Below, in pieces: positions 15,808 to 24,434 of a stretch of 64,000 bases of DNA (position 1 is the first letter of the stretch; each line of letters begins with the position of its first letter). The translations under genes and the position numbers were made by a program. The notes under the pieces are model-generated. The model was not told the DNA's origin and did not search any database. It worked only from the letters and a program-made list of their open reading frames with translations. Origin of the DNA: Granulibacter bethesdensis CGDNIH1 (lineage in GTDB: Bacteria; Pseudomonadota; Alphaproteobacteria; Acetobacterales; Acetobacteraceae); the NCBI RefSeq assembly GCF_000014285.2, contig NC_008343.2:558001-622000 (forward strand). The letters run 5' to 3'.

Positions 15808-17754
15808 TCAGCCCGCCTGCTTCGTGCGCATATACCATTCCACCAGGCGCCGGACCTGCCGCTCTGTATAGCCGCGGCTCATCATGCGCTGGACGAACTC
15901 GGTATGTTTCTTCTCTGTCTCCGCTTCTTTCTTGGAGCCAAAAGAAATCACGGGCAGAAGATCTTCCACCTGACTGAACATCCGCCGTTCAATGACCTCC
16001 CGGATTTTCTCATAGCTGGTCCAGGACGGATTGCGGCCGCCATGATTGGCACGGGCACGCAGGGAGAACTTGACGACTTCGTTACGGAAATCCTTGGGAT
16101 TGGCGATCCCGGCGGGTTTCTCGATTTTGGTCAGCTCCTGATTAAGCAGCTCACGATCCATCATCTGGCCGGTATCAGGGTCTTTGAAATCCTGATGCTC
16201 GATCCAGGCGTCTGCGTAATCGACATACCGGTCGAACAGGTTCTGGCCGTAATCATTGTAGCTTTCCAGATAGGCTTTCTGCACCTCATGACCGATGAAC
16301 TCGGCATAGCGTGGGGCCAGTTCGGCCTTGATGAACTCCAGATAGCGTTTTTCAGTGTCCTGGGCCAGTTGCTCACGCCGGATCGACTGTTCCAGCACAT
16401 ACATCAGATGCACCGGATCGGCCGCGACCTCCTGCGTATCGTGGTTGAAAGTCGCGGACAGCACCTTGAAGGCAAAGCGGGTGGAAATTCCGTCCATACC
16501 TTCATCCAGCCCGGCAGCATCACGATATTCCTGTACCGATTTGGCATGAGGGTCCGTTTCTTTCAGACTCTCTCCGTCATAGACGCGCAGTTTCGAAAAC
16601 AGGCTGCCGGAAGCGGGCGGCGTCAGACGTGACAGCACTGCGCAGCGCGCCAGCATTTCCAGCGTGCCGGGTGCGCAGGGGGAGCTGGCCAGATCACTGT
16701 TTCGGATCAGCTTGTCGTAAATTTTTTCCTCTTCGGTGACGCGCAGGCAGTAGGGAACCTTGATCACGCAGATCCGGTCGATAAAGGCTTCATTATTCTT
16801 GTTATTACGAAAGCTCTGCCATTCGCTTTCATTGGAATGGGCCAGGATCACACCCTGAAACGGGATGGCGCCGATATTTTCCGTGCCGACGTAATTGCCC
16901 TCCTGCGTGGCGGTCAACAGCGGATGCAGCATCTTGATCGGTGCCTTGAACATCTCCACAAATTCCAGCATCCCCTGCGTGGCGCGGTTCAGACCGCCGG
17001 AAAAGCTGTAGGCATCGGGATCGTTCTGGCTGAAATGCTCCAGCATGCGAATGTCGACCTTGCCGACCATGCTGGAAATATCCTGATTATTTTCATCGCC
17101 GGGCTCGGTTTTCGCAACGCCGATCTGGCGCAGGCGGGATGGGTAGAGCTTGGCAACCCGGAACCGGTCGATATTGCCGTCAAACTCGTCCAGCCGCTTC
17201 AGTGCCCACGGGCTGAGCAGCCCGGTCAGACGGCGGCGGGGAATGGCGAACTTGTCTTCCAGCAGCGGTCCCATCGCCTCTGGATCGAACAGGCCCAGGG
17301 GGCTTTCGAAAACCGGGCTGATCGCTGTTCCTGCTTTGAGCACATAGATCGGCTCCTGCTCCATCAGGGCTTTCAGTCTCTCGGCGAGCGACGATTTGCC
17401 GCCGCCTACCGGACCAAGCAGGTAGAGTATCTGTTTCCGTTCTTCCAGACCCTGAGCGGCATAGCGGAAGAAGTTGACGATCCGCTCGATCGTTTCCTCC
17501 ATGCCGTAGAATTCGGCAAAGGTGGGATAGACCTTGATGGTGCGGTTCATGAAGACGCGTCCCAACCGCGCATCCCGGGACGTATCAATCACGTCCGGCT
17601 CGCCAATCGCCTTCACCATGCGTTCGGCGGCGGTTGCGTAGGTATCGGGCTTATCCCGGCAGAGCGACAGATATTCGCTCAGCGACATGTCGACTTCACG
17701 ACGGGTTTCGTAAGTGTGCCTGGATTTGGAAAACAGATCGTCCAGCAAGCTCAT
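15808..17754 (-). CDS. prkA: PrkA serine protein kinase / AAA+ protein (YeaG-like)
   Basis: A 648-residue cytosolic protein (E. coli YeaG is about 644). The N-terminal AAA+ part has the Walker A motif GPVGGGKSS at residues 114-122 and a C-terminal PrkA domain. The segments FAEFYGMEETIERIVNFFRYAA and GVILAHSNESEW are family hallmarks. The start at 17754 (MSLLDDLF) is preceded by GGAG 10 bases upstream and matches the normal length. The frame stays open for a further 121 codons upstream, but that extension has no family resemblance. It is the first gene of prkA-yeaH-spoVR. Relatives have been reported as kinase and/or AAA+ protease, so the activity should be regarded as open. Confidence 0.94.
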   Translation of the reverse strand: MSLLDDLFSKSRHTYETRREVDMSLSEYLSLCRDKPDTYATAAERMVKAIGEPDVIDTSRDARLGRVFMNRTIKVYPTFAEFYGMEETIERIVNFFRYAAQGLEERKQILYLLGPVGGGKSSLAERLKALMEQEPIYVLKAGTAISPVFESPLGLFDPEAMGPLLEDKFAIPRRRLTGLLSPWALKRLDEFDGNIDRFRVAKLYPSRLRQIGVAKTEPGDENNQDISSMVGKVDIRMLEHFSQNDPDAYSFSGGLNRATQGMLEFVEMFKAPIKMLHPLLTATQEGNYVGTENIGAIPFQGVILAHSNESEWQSFRNNKNNEAFIDRICVIKVPYCLRVTEEEKIYDKLIRNSDLASSPCAPGTLEMLARCAVLSRLTPPASGSLFSKLRVYDGESLKETDPHAKSVQEYRDAAGLDEGMDGISTRFAFKVLSATFNHDTQEVAADPVHLMYVLEQSIRREQLAQDTEKRYLEFIKAELAPRYAEFIGHEVQKAYLESYNDYGQNLFDRYVDYADAWIEHQDFKDPDTGQMMDRELLNQELTKIEKPAGIANPKDFRNEVVKFSLRARANHGGRNPSWTSYEKIREVIERRMFSQVEDLLPVISFGSKKEAETEKKHTEFVQRMMSRGYTERQVRRLVEWYMRTKQAG

Positions 17755-18256
17755 GAAGGGCGGCTCCGTGACGTTTCGGGTGACAGTCCGACGCTCCCGC
17801 GTGGGACTGTGCAGTCCGTCCGGTATCAGCCTGCCTGAGATGCCGTATCCCGTGGGAGGGAACGGTATGCAGAAAACGGCGATACCGAACCGCCATACGT
17901 CGTCCGCAACAATCGCGCATGTCTCTGTTCCGGACGGCGCAGGCTGTACTTCAACATCCCATATGTGGGAGCGCGGCCTGTCCTGCAGCAGGGGAGGGAG
18001 GAGGAAAAAAAGCGATTTCTGCGCTTGCAGAATGATCGCACCCGTCAGGGCTGCTCCGCCGAACTCCTGAACTGATGGACCGCCGGATCGTCCCGCATCA
18101 TGGAACTTCTGAAACACAGCCTAGCAGTCCGGTAGAGGCATTTCGCAACTATAATCGGAGACATTCCACATTTTTTTGCAATCACTGTGTCACGTCGGCG
18201 CTGTGGTCTTTGGGACACGGTTTTTAACAAGGGCGATTGTCTATGGCCGGCTTTAT
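17755..18256 (-). other. 502-base leader/promoter region of prkA, no credible gene
   Basis: No ORF here has a convincing start or family resemblance; the open frame continuous with prkA looks accidental. A small hairpin (ACAGTCC at 17783-17789 with GGACTGT at 17804-17810) lies just before the prkA ribosome-binding site. At 18177-18192, read on the minus strand, is TGACAC-N5-TTGCA, which resembles a sigma-54 -24/-12 element with one mismatch in the -24 GG. The metY stop borders the region on the right. The long leader suggests regulated transcription from a distant promoter. Confidence 0.5.
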
Positions 18257-19555
18257 TCAGCCCTTTTCCAGGGCCTGATCGAGATCGCGGAGAATATCGT
18301 CGATATGCTCCAGTCCGATCGACAGGCGCACATAACTGGGGGAGACGCCGGTTGCGGCAAGAGCCGTTTCATCCAGTTGGGAATGGGTCGTCGTGGCCGG
18401 GTGAATCGCCAGACTCCTTGCATCGCCGATATTGGCGACATGCAGGAAAAGCTTCAGCCGGTCGATGAAGCGACGCCCTGCTTCCGCACCGCCTGCCAGT
18501 TCGAATCCGACCAGGCCACCTTTGCCGCCAGGCAGGTATTTATCAGCCCGTGCCCGTGCGGCTCCCGTCTGATGGTTCGGGTGGATAACACGAATCACCT
18601 CCTTTCTGCTGGCCAGCCAGTCTGCGACAATGGAGGCATTGCGGCTATGTGCGTCGATCCGCAGAGGCAGTGTTTCCACACCCTGTAGCAGCAGAAACGC
18701 ATTGAAGGGGCTGATCGCCGCCCCCAGATCGCGCAACAGGGTCGTGCGGATTTTGACGATGTAGGCGACCGGGCCAAGCGCCTTGGTTGCTTCCACCCAC
18801 ACCGCGCCGTGATAACTGGGATCAGGCTGGTTCAGTGCGGGCTGGCGCTCTGGATAAGCGGCCCAGTCGAACTGCCCGCCATCGACGATCAGCCCGCCAA
18901 TACTGGTGCCGTGACCGCCGAGATATTTGGTGGCGGAATAGACGACTATGGCTGCTCCATGCTCCAGCGGGCGGATCAGCAGTGGGGCCGCCGTGTTATC
19001 AATAATGAGGGGAATGCCCAGCGGACGGCCCAGTGCGGCCACCTCTGCAATTGGAAAAACGTCCAGCTTTGGATTGGGCAGGCTTTCCGCATACCAGGCG
19101 CGGGTACGATCGTCGCTGGCACGTACGAAAGCGGCCGGCTCGGTGGGGTCTACAAAGCGTACCTCAATACCCTGATCGCGCAGGGTATGGGCAAACAGAT
19201 TCCACGTTCCCCCGTAAAGATCGGTCGAGCTGACGATATTGTCGCCTGCTCTCGCAAGGTTCTGGATTGCGTAAGCCGAGGCAGCCTGACCGGAGGCAAC
19301 GGCGAGAGCCGCAGCGCCGCCTTCCAATGCGGCAATGCGCTGTTCCAGCACGTCATTGGTCGGATTGCCGAGGCGCGTATAGATATTGCCGAGCTGCCTC
19401 AGCCCGAACAGATCGGCAGCATGGGCGGTATCATCGAACTGATAGGATGTCGTCTGATAGATCGGGACGGCAACCGCACGGGTTGCCGGATCACGGCGCC
19501 AGCCCGCATGCAAGGCGAGTGTAGCCGGATGAAGCTGTTCGTCTTTTCCGCTCAT
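18257..19555 (-). CDS. metY: O-acetylhomoserine (O-acetylserine) sulfhydrylase, MetY type
   Basis: A 432-residue PLP enzyme of the Cys/Met metabolism family that makes homocysteine directly from O-acetylhomoserine and sulfide. The PLP lysine is K210 in YSATKYLGGHGTS. Other family blocks are YTRLGNPT (59-66), the tyrosine loop SSTDLYGGTWNLF, and the C-terminal GDARSLAIHPATTTHSQL. The length and the long-loop pattern favour MetY over the shorter MetB/MetC. It has its own promoter region with striking dyads (19562-19667) and diverges from the porin gene. cysH at 48 kb supplies sulfite for the same pathway but is unlinked. Confidence 0.92.
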   Translation of the reverse strand: MSGKDEQLHPATLALHAGWRRDPATRAVAVPIYQTTSYQFDDTAHAADLFGLRQLGNIYTRLGNPTNDVLEQRIAALEGGAAALAVASGQAASAYAIQNLARAGDNIVSSTDLYGGTWNLFAHTLRDQGIEVRFVDPTEPAAFVRASDDRTRAWYAESLPNPKLDVFPIAEVAALGRPLGIPLIIDNTAAPLLIRPLEHGAAIVVYSATKYLGGHGTSIGGLIVDGGQFDWAAYPERQPALNQPDPSYHGAVWVEATKALGPVAYIVKIRTTLLRDLGAAISPFNAFLLLQGVETLPLRIDAHSRNASIVADWLASRKEVIRVIHPNHQTGAARARADKYLPGGKGGLVGFELAGGAEAGRRFIDRLKLFLHVANIGDARSLAIHPATTTHSQLDETALAATGVSPSYVRLSIGLEHIDDILRDLDQALEKG

Positions 19556-19871
19556 TTTACACCATTTTATGGTTAATATTTTATATCACCATACATCATG
19601 GTTTATCCGTTGCAATGCTTAACAGCCTCATGAGTCAAAAGCTTGTGTTGCGCAGGTGCAACACAAGTCATCGGTCGGGTTATTTATTTGTGCGGTGCAG
19701 CAAAAAACAAGGTTTGGGCCACGGTCTTACATCACTTCAGCACAATGTGTTGTGCAAAAATGCCACAGTAACGTGATTACCGCAGAATGACCTTCTGTTA
19801 ATCTTGACGATGCCTAAGCGGTATGGTCGGATCACGAAATAATAATAAACCGAAATTTGGGGGGTCTTTAA
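19556..19871. promoter_or_regulatory. Divergent regulatory region of metY and the porin gene
   Basis: 316 AT-rich bases without a gene. Near metY there is an array of CCAT/ATGG repeats: CCAT-N3-ATGG at 19562-19572, a longer inverted repeat at 19569-19592, and CCAT-N5-ATGG at 19589-19601. Further out is a 10-bp-arm dyad at 19642-19667, and a third (GCACAA-TGTG-TTGTGC) at 19740-19755 nearer the porin. A TTGACG at 19804-19809 could be a porin -35 box, but no good -10 box follows. I see no recognisable SAM riboswitch. Confidence 0.55.
19642..19667. repeat. Perfect 10-bp inverted repeat upstream of metY
   Basis: CTTGTGTTGC - GCAGGT - GCAACACAAG: arms at 19642-19651 and 19658-19667, spacer 6 bases, about 87 bases before the metY start. 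Neither side has a T-run, so an operator (or a short structured RNA) is more likely than a terminator. A related TTGTG/CACAA dyad occurs at 19740-19755. Confidence 0.7.
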
Positions 19872-21407
19872 ATGTCGATAAAGTTCTCGACATGGCTCAA
19901 AGTGAGCACTGTTATTGCCGTGGGCGCTGGTTTTGCAGTTACCCCGGCCTTCGCAGATGATTATACCGATCTGCTGAACATTCTGCGTGCCAAGGGCAGC
20001 CTGACCCAGAACGAGTATGGCGCCCTGATGGCCAAGCATGGCACAGGCTCCCGCGCTGTAAAGGGCCGTACATCCCGCGCCGCCCAGGCGGATGGAGCTT
20101 CTGATGCGCAGGCTGCTGCCGCCAGCGCCGCCGCCAGCGCTGCTGCTGCTCAGGCCGCCGCCCAGTCTGCCCAGTCCTCCCTGCAGGCATCGAACATCAT
20201 CCGCAGCAAGCCTTATGTGCCGGGCAAGGGGATCACCATCCGTGCCGGTGACATCGACCTGAACTTCTCCGGCTTTGTGAACGGGTACTATACCTACAGC
20301 GCCGGCGCGACAGGCAGCGGCAAGGTGGGTGGCGGTCTTGCAGCCCCCAATGGCGACTCCTCTGCCATCCGTGACGGCCTGCTGCCCGCAGCTCTGATCT
20401 TCAAGGCCAGCACCACTCAGGCCGGTATCGATATGTCTGCCGTGTTTGGTATTTACCCGGGCATTAACAGCTCCAATACCGGCACGATCTTCGGTGCCAA
20501 TGGTGGTGGGTCTGCCTATGGCCTCAGCACAGCCGGTATTGATTTCCGTCAGGTCTATGTCACCGCTGGCACGAAGAAATTCGGCACGGTCAAAGTTGGT
20601 CGTGACCTGGGCATCTTCGGTTCTGATGCGATCTTGAGCGATGCGACGCTGCTCGGTGTCGGTGCCGCCGGTGGCAACACGATGCCTGGCAATACCGCGC
20701 TGGGCCGTATCGGTATCGGTTATGTGTATGCCGACTGGCTGCCGCAGATCAGCTACGCCTCCCCGACTTTCGGTGGTGTGCAGATCACCGTGGGTGCCAT
20801 GTCCCCCTACTCCGTTACCAACGCTTTCAGCGGCGAACCGGGTGTAACCAAGACATCCAGCGATACGCTGATGTTCCAGGGCAAAGTCACCTATGACTAT
20901 GCCTTCGGTGCGCTCAATGGCCGTCTATGGAGCAGCTTCCTGGTGCAGCCGCAGCAGAAGATGCAGGGCATTGTCGGTGCCAACGCGCGTGACAGCGTGC
21001 TGTCTGCCGCAATTGATGGCGGTATCAAGGCCAATTATGGCCCGTTCGGTATGGTCGGCTACTACTACCGTGGGTCAGGCCTCGGCACGACCGGTCTGTT
21101 CTTCGACGCGATTGCCGCCAATGGCCGCAAGCGTGATTCCGAAGGCTACTATGTGCAGGGCACCTACAGTGTGACCAAGAAGCTCCGTCTGGTCGCCAGC
21201 TATGGTCAGAGCAATCTGAATCAGGCTCCGGGTGAAGTGAACCCGGATCTGGTTCGCACCAACGAAGCCGCGATCGGTGGCGTGTATTACAGCCTGACCG
21301 ACTGGATGACACTGGTTGGCGAATATGCCTATGTGCAGGCGAAGTCGCATGGCGATACCGCCCTGCATTCCAACAACTTCACCGCCGGCACGATGCTGTT
21401 CTTCTAA
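19872..21407 (+). CDS. Outer-membrane porin with an N-terminal coiled-coil-like region
   Basis: A 511-residue outer-membrane beta-barrel protein. The signal peptide covers about residues 1-28 (hydrophobic core VIAVGAGFAV, cleavage after AFA). A predicted periplasmic helical part follows: a short motif DYTDLLNILRAKGSLTQNEY, then a very Ala/Gln-rich stretch (about 72-105), likely coiled coil. The barrel begins near ITIRAGDIDLNFSGFVNGYY and consists of alternating Gly/aromatic strands to the terminal phenylalanine (TAGTMLFF), the usual BAM recognition end. High codon bias and a strong terminator suggest abundant expression. The solute is unknown. The N-terminal motif resembles that of other acetic-acid-bacterial porins. 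Confidence 0.85.
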   Translation: MSIKFSTWLKVSTVIAVGAGFAVTPAFADDYTDLLNILRAKGSLTQNEYGALMAKHGTGSRAVKGRTSRAAQADGASDAQAAAASAAASAAAAQAAAQSAQSSLQASNIIRSKPYVPGKGITIRAGDIDLNFSGFVNGYYTYSAGATGSGKVGGGLAAPNGDSSAIRDGLLPAALIFKASTTQAGIDMSAVFGIYPGINSSNTGTIFGANGGGSAYGLSTAGIDFRQVYVTAGTKKFGTVKVGRDLGIFGSDAILSDATLLGVGAAGGNTMPGNTALGRIGIGYVYADWLPQISYASPTFGGVQITVGAMSPYSVTNAFSGEPGVTKTSSDTLMFQGKVTYDYAFGALNGRLWSSFLVQPQQKMQGIVGANARDSVLSAAIDGGIKANYGPFGMVGYYYRGSGLGTTGLFFDAIAANGRKRDSEGYYVQGTYSVTKKLRLVASYGQSNLNQAPGEVNPDLVRTNEAAIGGVYYSLTDWMTLVGEYAYVQAKSHGDTALHSNNFTAGTMLFF

Positions 21408-21430
21408 TCGACAGCGTTTCGGATCTACAA

Positions 21431-21464
21431 AAAAGGGGAGGAGCGGGAACGCTCCTCCCCTTTT
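21431..21464. terminator. Strong bidirectional intrinsic terminator
   Basis: Perfect 15-bp stem: AAAAGGGGAGGAGCG (21431-21445) pairs with 21450-21464 around a GGAA loop. It has a T-run on the porin side and a complementary A-run that acts as a T-run on the minus strand. It ends both the porin transcript and the convergent small His-rich gene. Confidence 0.95.
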
Positions 21465-21481
21465 CCATGTCTGGGTCAGTC

Positions 21482-21751
21482 TTATTGCGCGTTGGGCGTT
21501 TTTTCTTTCACGGCACCGGGCACATTCGTTTGAAGGCCGGCTTTGTCATCTTTGGTTGTGCCGGTGCCCATGGCACCATCCGATGTGTTGGATGAAGTGC
21601 CGGTTTTTGCGTCCGGACGTGCTTTATGATGTTTATGATGCGTTTGTTGGTGATTGCTTTCAGTGACCGTGTCCTCGGCATGCACTGACAAGGGCACAGT
21701 GAGACCGAGGCACAGAACAAGAGCGGTACCAAGGGTGGCAGGGCGTTTCAT
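21482..21751 (-). CDS. Small exported His-rich protein, function unknown
   Basis: 89 residues when started at MKRPATLG, where AGGAAGG lies 7 bases upstream; another ATG two codons earlier is too close to that site. It has a clear signal peptide (LVLCLGLTVPLSVHA, cleavage after VHA near residue 25). The mature part is hydrophilic and disordered, with a histidine cluster (HQQTHHKHHK, 34-43) followed by a Gly/Thr/Asp-rich tail. The histidine cluster suggests metal binding in the periplasm, but no family is recognised. It is convergent with the porin and shares its terminator. Confidence 0.7.
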   Translation of the reverse strand: MKRPATLGTALVLCLGLTVPLSVHAEDTVTESNHQQTHHKHHKARPDAKTGTSSNTSDGAMGTGTTKDDKAGLQTNVPGAVKEKTPNAQ

Positions 21752-21848
21752 GGCCATTCCTTCCTGATGATCCGGCCGGGATGGTGCCGGGTTTTCATCA
21801 GGCTCAACGATCATGGCCCCGCTGCGTTCCCCCGCCGATGGGGGCGAT

Positions 21849-23306
21849 TCAGGTGAGTGTCGAGATTTTCTTCACGATTCCAGTGGTTGAACGGCCCGGT
21901 ACCAGATCAATCAACTCCACTTTCCCACCCGCTGCGCGGACGACATCGCCGCCGACCACATCTTCCTCGCGATAATCAGCACCCTTGAACAGCCGGTCAG
22001 GAAGCAGAACGGAGATCACGGAGAGGGGCGTGTCTTCCTGAAATCCGACGACACAATCCACGCTCCTCAGCCCAGCCAAAACAGTGCAGCGATCTTCAAA
22101 TCCATTAATGGGACGGGTTGGTCCCTTGAGGCGCGAAACGCTCGCATCCGTATTGACAGCGACGATAAGCCGGTCACAACGCGTGCGGGCCTCATTCAAC
22201 AGGCTGACATGGCCCGCGTGCAGGATATCAAAGCATCCATTGGTAAAGCCGACGGTCAGACCAAGCTGCTTCCATTTCTTGACGAGAGACCGTGCTTCAC
22301 CAAGACTACGGGCAGAGCCGGTGCTGCCATTGGAGATGGCGGATTCATCCAGTTCTGCGCGCAGTTCGTCCACATTGAGCGTGGCAGTTCCCGCCTTGCT
22401 GACCACAACGCCTGCGGCGGCATTGGAGATTCGCATGGCACTTTCAAGGGTGAGGCCGCTGGCATGCGCCAGGGCGAGGGTGGCGATCACGGTGTCGCCA
22501 GCCCCGGAGACGTCGAATACTTCCCGCGCACGGGCGGGCACGGTGTGAATGGCGATGTCGTCCCGCCCTTCCGCAGGGGCTTCTATCAGCATCATGCCCT
22601 TTTCGGAACGTGTCGCGAGAATCGATGCGCCCTCAGCCTGCTGCATGACAATCCGGGCCGCGGCAATAACGGATGCCTCGTCATCGGCACGCTGATGGGC
22701 GGCGGCGGACAGCTCCTTGACGTTCGGTGTGATGCAGGTCGCACCGGCATAAACCGAAAAATCCAGTCTTTTGGGATCGACGAAAACCGGAATACCGGCC
22801 TGTCGAGCCAGTCCGATCACATGCTTGATCACGGCAGGCGACAGTACGCCCTTGCCGTAATCCGATAAAATGACCGCGCCACACTCTGTGATATGCGTGG
22901 CGACCATGGTCTGTAGCAGCATTTCTTCTGCGGGTTGGGTTGGCAGGTGGCTTTCATCATCAGTGCGAACAACCTGCTGCTGCGCGGCCAGAAAGCGGGT
23001 TTTGCAGATGGTCGGCCGATGGGGGCTTTCCACCAGGGCGTTGACGATACCGGGGACACGCTCCAGATGAGTTCTGAGTGCGATGGCGGTGTCATCATGG
23101 CCGATCAGCCCGACCAGAATGGCTGTGCCGCCCAGATCGGCAATGTTATGGGCCACATTGCCTGCGCCGCCGAGCATGGAATGGGTGCTGGTGATACGCA
23201 GGACCGGCACAGGCGCTTCCGGGGAGATGCGTTCCACGCTGCCATGCATAAATCTGTCCAGCATGACATCACCGATGCAAAGGACGCGCGTGCTCGAAAA
23301 ATCCAT
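21849..23306 (-). CDS. hldE: Bifunctional heptose-7-phosphate kinase / heptose-1-phosphate adenylyltransferase HldE
   Basis: A 485-residue fusion that makes ADP-heptose for the lipopolysaccharide inner core. The N-terminal two thirds is a PfkB-type sugar kinase (GDVMLDRFMHG at 12-22; anion hole and catalytic aspartate in DVSGAGDTVIA). The C-terminal third, from about residue 345, is a nucleotidyltransferase with FTNGCFDILHAGH and the ADP-binding SVSRLKGPTRP. Domain order and length match E. coli HldE (477 residues). It has no co-directional neighbour in close contact; the pcm-like operon upstream ends at a terminator. Confidence 0.95.
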   Translation of the reverse strand: MDFSSTRVLCIGDVMLDRFMHGSVERISPEAPVPVLRITSTHSMLGGAGNVAHNIADLGGTAILVGLIGHDDTAIALRTHLERVPGIVNALVESPHRPTICKTRFLAAQQQVVRTDDESHLPTQPAEEMLLQTMVATHITECGAVILSDYGKGVLSPAVIKHVIGLARQAGIPVFVDPKRLDFSVYAGATCITPNVKELSAAAHQRADDEASVIAAARIVMQQAEGASILATRSEKGMMLIEAPAEGRDDIAIHTVPARAREVFDVSGAGDTVIATLALAHASGLTLESAMRISNAAAGVVVSKAGTATLNVDELRAELDESAISNGSTGSARSLGEARSLVKKWKQLGLTVGFTNGCFDILHAGHVSLLNEARTRCDRLIVAVNTDASVSRLKGPTRPINGFEDRCTVLAGLRSVDCVVGFQEDTPLSVISVLLPDRLFKGADYREEDVVGGDVVRAAGGKVELIDLVPGRSTTGIVKKISTLT

Positions 23307-23378
23307 AAAAATTCCGCTCGTATGAAAAACCGTTTTCTCTTCCGACCGTGTCGGCCAGAGATGAAAACGAAGAGAAAA

Positions 23379-23406
23379 CGGCCCGCCTGAAAAATCAAGC
23401 GGGCCG
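23379..23406 (-). terminator. Intrinsic terminator after the PCMT-like gene
   Basis: Stem CGGCCCGC (23379-23386) pairs with GCGGGCCG (23399-23406) around a 12-base loop. On the minus strand it is followed by GTTTTC. It lies about 55 bases beyond the stop of the PCMT-like gene and upstream of hldE, so the two are separate transcripts. Confidence 0.75.
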
Positions 23407-23460
23407 CTTGCTCATCAGGCACAAAAGCGTGCGTGTGGCTGCAAATATATCCGCCGTTCT

Positions 23461-24429
23461 TTATTCGACGTGAGACCCATTCGCTGGCATTGCTGTGGGA
23501 GATGCCGTCGGAGTGGCTTTCTCCATATGGGTATTATCGGAGCCCGGGCGGGGTGTTTTCATCATCGCGCCGGTCATCGGGATAAAGAACACACCGACAT
23601 CGCGCCGGGAATGGACCTTGCCCTCGGCATCCTTGGTGTAGATGTAGAGAATCTGCCCGCGCTTGAAGGGCTGCCCGATGGGAATGATCATCCGGCCATT
23701 GGGCTTCAACTGCTTCAGCAGATCCGGCGGAGCATATTGGGCGGCACAGGTGACGATGATGACATCGAATCCTCCCTCGACCTCCGGCCAGCCGAAATAG
23801 CCGTCACCGACCCGGCTGGAGATATTGTCATAGCCCAGCGGCCTGAAGATTTTCCCGACCGCCTTACCCAGCGGCTCGATAATCTCGATCGAATAGCTGT
23901 GTTTGACGATGCGGGACAGAAGAGAGCTCTGGAACCCGCTGCCCGTGCCAATTTCCAGCGTCACATGCTCGGGCTTCGCCTCGCAGACCTGAGACATGTA
24001 GGCCTGTCCAAGATAGTCGGACAGCGCCGATCCGTAGCCGAGCGCCCAGGGTTTCGGATCGGCCTCATAAGCCGCGCTTGGGGTCGGCGTATGGGTGTCA
24101 TAGTGATAGTGGTAATACTCGCGCGGTAACTGGCGGAAAGCTTCCATCACCGCCGGATCGGCATGGCCGAGCCTTTCCTTCAGATAGGATTCAATCCGTT
24201 GCAGGGCCGCAGGTTTACGGGCCTGAATGGCATCGAACGTCTTCTGATCGATCTTGCAGGGACGGCCGGACTCGGCCATCGCCTTCTCAAACCGTTCGAG
24301 CGTCCATGGCTGGGCTGCGGCGGCATCGGCTGCACGGGCCTGAGCAAACAGGCGCGGCCCTTTACTGGAGAAGGGCAGAGCAGCACCGGTGGCGGCTCCT
24401 GCAACAATCAGGGAGCGGCGGGAAAACAT
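23461..24429 (-). CDS. Protein-L-isoaspartate methyltransferase-like protein with a Tat-type signal
   Basis: 322 residues from MFSRRSLI. The N-terminus has a twin-arginine motif (SRRSLIV), a hydrophobic core (VAGAATGAALPF) and an A-x-A cleavage site near residue 33. The mature part is PCMT-like: the SAM motif LEIGTGSGFQSS, then SIEIIEPL, VGDGYFGWPE, FDVIIVTCAA and PNGRMIIPIG. Classical PCMT repairs isoaspartate in the cytosol, so an export signal is odd. An extra segment of about 60 residues precedes the fold, and the C-terminus has a Pro/Thr-rich tail. It begins 5 bases after the polytopic gene and is the last of a three-gene operon. Confidence 0.82.
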   Translation of the reverse strand: MFSRRSLIVAGAATGAALPFSSKGPRLFAQARAADAAAAQPWTLERFEKAMAESGRPCKIDQKTFDAIQARKPAALQRIESYLKERLGHADPAVMEAFRQLPREYYHYHYDTHTPTPSAAYEADPKPWALGYGSALSDYLGQAYMSQVCEAKPEHVTLEIGTGSGFQSSLLSRIVKHSYSIEIIEPLGKAVGKIFRPLGYDNISSRVGDGYFGWPEVEGGFDVIIVTCAAQYAPPDLLKQLKPNGRMIIPIGQPFKRGQILYIYTKDAEGKVHSRRDVGVFFIPMTGAMMKTPRPGSDNTHMEKATPTASPTAMPANGSHVE

Positions 24430-24434
24430 GCGGG

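Noticed and set aside
17755-18117. In-frame 121-residue N-terminal extension of PrkA
   Set aside because: No family resemblance, while the start at 17754 has a good ribosome-binding site and gives the normal PrkA length.
19556-19640. SAM-II riboswitch before metY
   Set aside because: Alphaproteobacterial methionine genes often carry one, but I could not find the conserved pseudoknot segments here; a covariance-model search would decide.
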